Below are positions 7,505 through 7,997 of a stretch of 7,997 bases of DNA, piece by piece. The stretch comes from an uncultured Prevotellaceae bacterium. Its GTDB lineage: Bacteria; Bacteroidota; Bacteroidia; Bacteroidales; Bacteroidaceae. Numbering within the stretch: position 1 is the first letter of the stretch; each line of letters begins with the position of its first letter. The notes beneath the pieces were generated by a model that saw only the letters and a program-made list of their open reading frames with translations, had not been told where the DNA came from and did not search any database. A program made the translations under genes and the position numbers. Location of the stretch: NCBI GenBank assembly GCA_958404085.1, contig CATXZX010000062.1, positions 1 through 7,997 of the forward strand. Reading direction: 5' to 3'.

Positions 7505-7997
7505 ATGATGGAAAATATATATTTCGAATTTAAGCAATTTCGCGTCCGACATGATCGGTGTGCAATGAAGATCGGAACGGATGGAGTCATGCTTGGAGCC
7601 TGGTGTGATGTCGGGCAGGCTACGGCAATATTGGATATAGGTACAGGGACGGGAATTATAGCTTTATTGGCCGCCCAGCGGAGTAATGCACGGATTATCG
7701 GAATTGATATTGATCGTGAGGCTGTAGAGCAGGCTTGTGAAAACGCGATGAATAGTCCGTGGCCTGATCGTATTTCAATTTTCAATTATGATGCGTTATC
7801 GTGTAGCTGTATGTTTTCCGAACACAGTTTTGATTTGATTGTTTCGAATCCTCCTTTTTATGAGAATGCATTGAATTCCAACGATAAGCGTCGCAATAGT
7901 GCGCGTAACGAATCTTCTCTACCTTTTGAATCTCTAATAGACACTGTTACAACCCTTCTTCACGTAAAAGGTCGTTTTAATGTCATTCTACCGTATG
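7505..7997 (+). CDS. tRNA1(Val) (adenine(37)-N6)-methyltransferase, TrmN6/YfiC type, 3' end cut off
   Basis: This is a partial gene: 164 codons are visible and the frame is open to the right edge; the family is usually about 235-250 residues. The E. coli member YfiC uses SAM to methylate N6 of A37 in tRNA1(Val), next to the anticodon. The N-terminal signature FEFKQFRVRHDRCAMKIGTDG (7-27) is highly characteristic. The SAM loop is LDIGTGTGIIALLAAQR (43-59), an acidic strand end IDID lies at 67-70, and the catalytic amino-methyltransferase motif NPPF is at 115-118. Two adjacent in-frame ATGs (7505 and 7508) could both serve as the start. The next Met, residue 21, lies inside the conserved signature and is too late. 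It is transcribed divergently from lon, across a 146-nt gap, from its own predicted promoter. The family assignment is firm; that the target is tRNA-Val in this organism is carried over from E. coli. Confidence 0.93.
   Translation, partial: MMENIYFEFKQFRVRHDRCAMKIGTDGVMLGAWCDVGQATAILDIGTGTGIIALLAAQRSNARIIGIDIDREAVEQACENAMNSPWPDRISIFNYDALSCSCMFSEHSFDLIVSNPPFYENALNSNDKRRNSARNESSLPFESLIDTVTTLLHVKGRFNVILPY

Noticed and set aside
7423..7785. A 120-codon minus-strand open frame opposite the trmN6-type gene, also crossing its promoter.
   Set aside because: It is antisense to a clearly conserved methyltransferase, shows no recognisable family, and covers the intergenic region; it is best explained as a shadow frame.

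Overview
The window looks like a chromosomal housekeeping segment from a member of the Bacteroidota, most likely order Bacteroidales. Three things point there. The Lon, RhlE-type helicase, Tgt and TrmN proteins resemble remembered Bacteroidales forms. The genes lack clear Shine-Dalgarno sequences. Both gene-start regions in the only real intergenic gap carry a match to the Bacteroidota -7 promoter element TAnnTTTG. The base composition is moderate and slightly AT-rich. No genus is claimed.

Layout: six genes fill positions 1 to 7358, all on the minus strand and tightly packed. In transcription order they are lon (ATP-dependent protease), tgt (tRNA-guanine transglycosylase), an LptF/LptG-family permease, a DEAD-box RNA helicase of RhlE type, rsmG (16S rRNA m7G methyltransferase) and a metallo-beta-lactamase-fold hydrolase cut by the window's left edge. 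The gaps between them are 3, about 7, 21, 53 and 17 nt, and no terminator-like hairpin was seen in them, so one transcript starting at a promoter in front of lon is plausible. A 146-nt divergent intergenic region (7359-7504) follows. On the plus strand beyond it lies a trmN6/yfiC-type tRNA m6A37 methyltransferase, cut by the right edge.

The genes share a loose theme: protein quality control (Lon), tRNA and rRNA modification (Tgt, RsmG, TrmN6), RNA remodelling (helicase) and outer-membrane LPS transport (LptF/G). Nothing in the window looks mobile, phage-derived or defence-related. There are no tRNA or rRNA genes, CRISPR arrays or IS elements that I can see. I found no convincing novel system. 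The most notable points are a Tgt whose three zinc-ligand cysteines are replaced while its histidine is kept, and the compact divergent promoter region with a small palindrome early in the predicted lon transcript.
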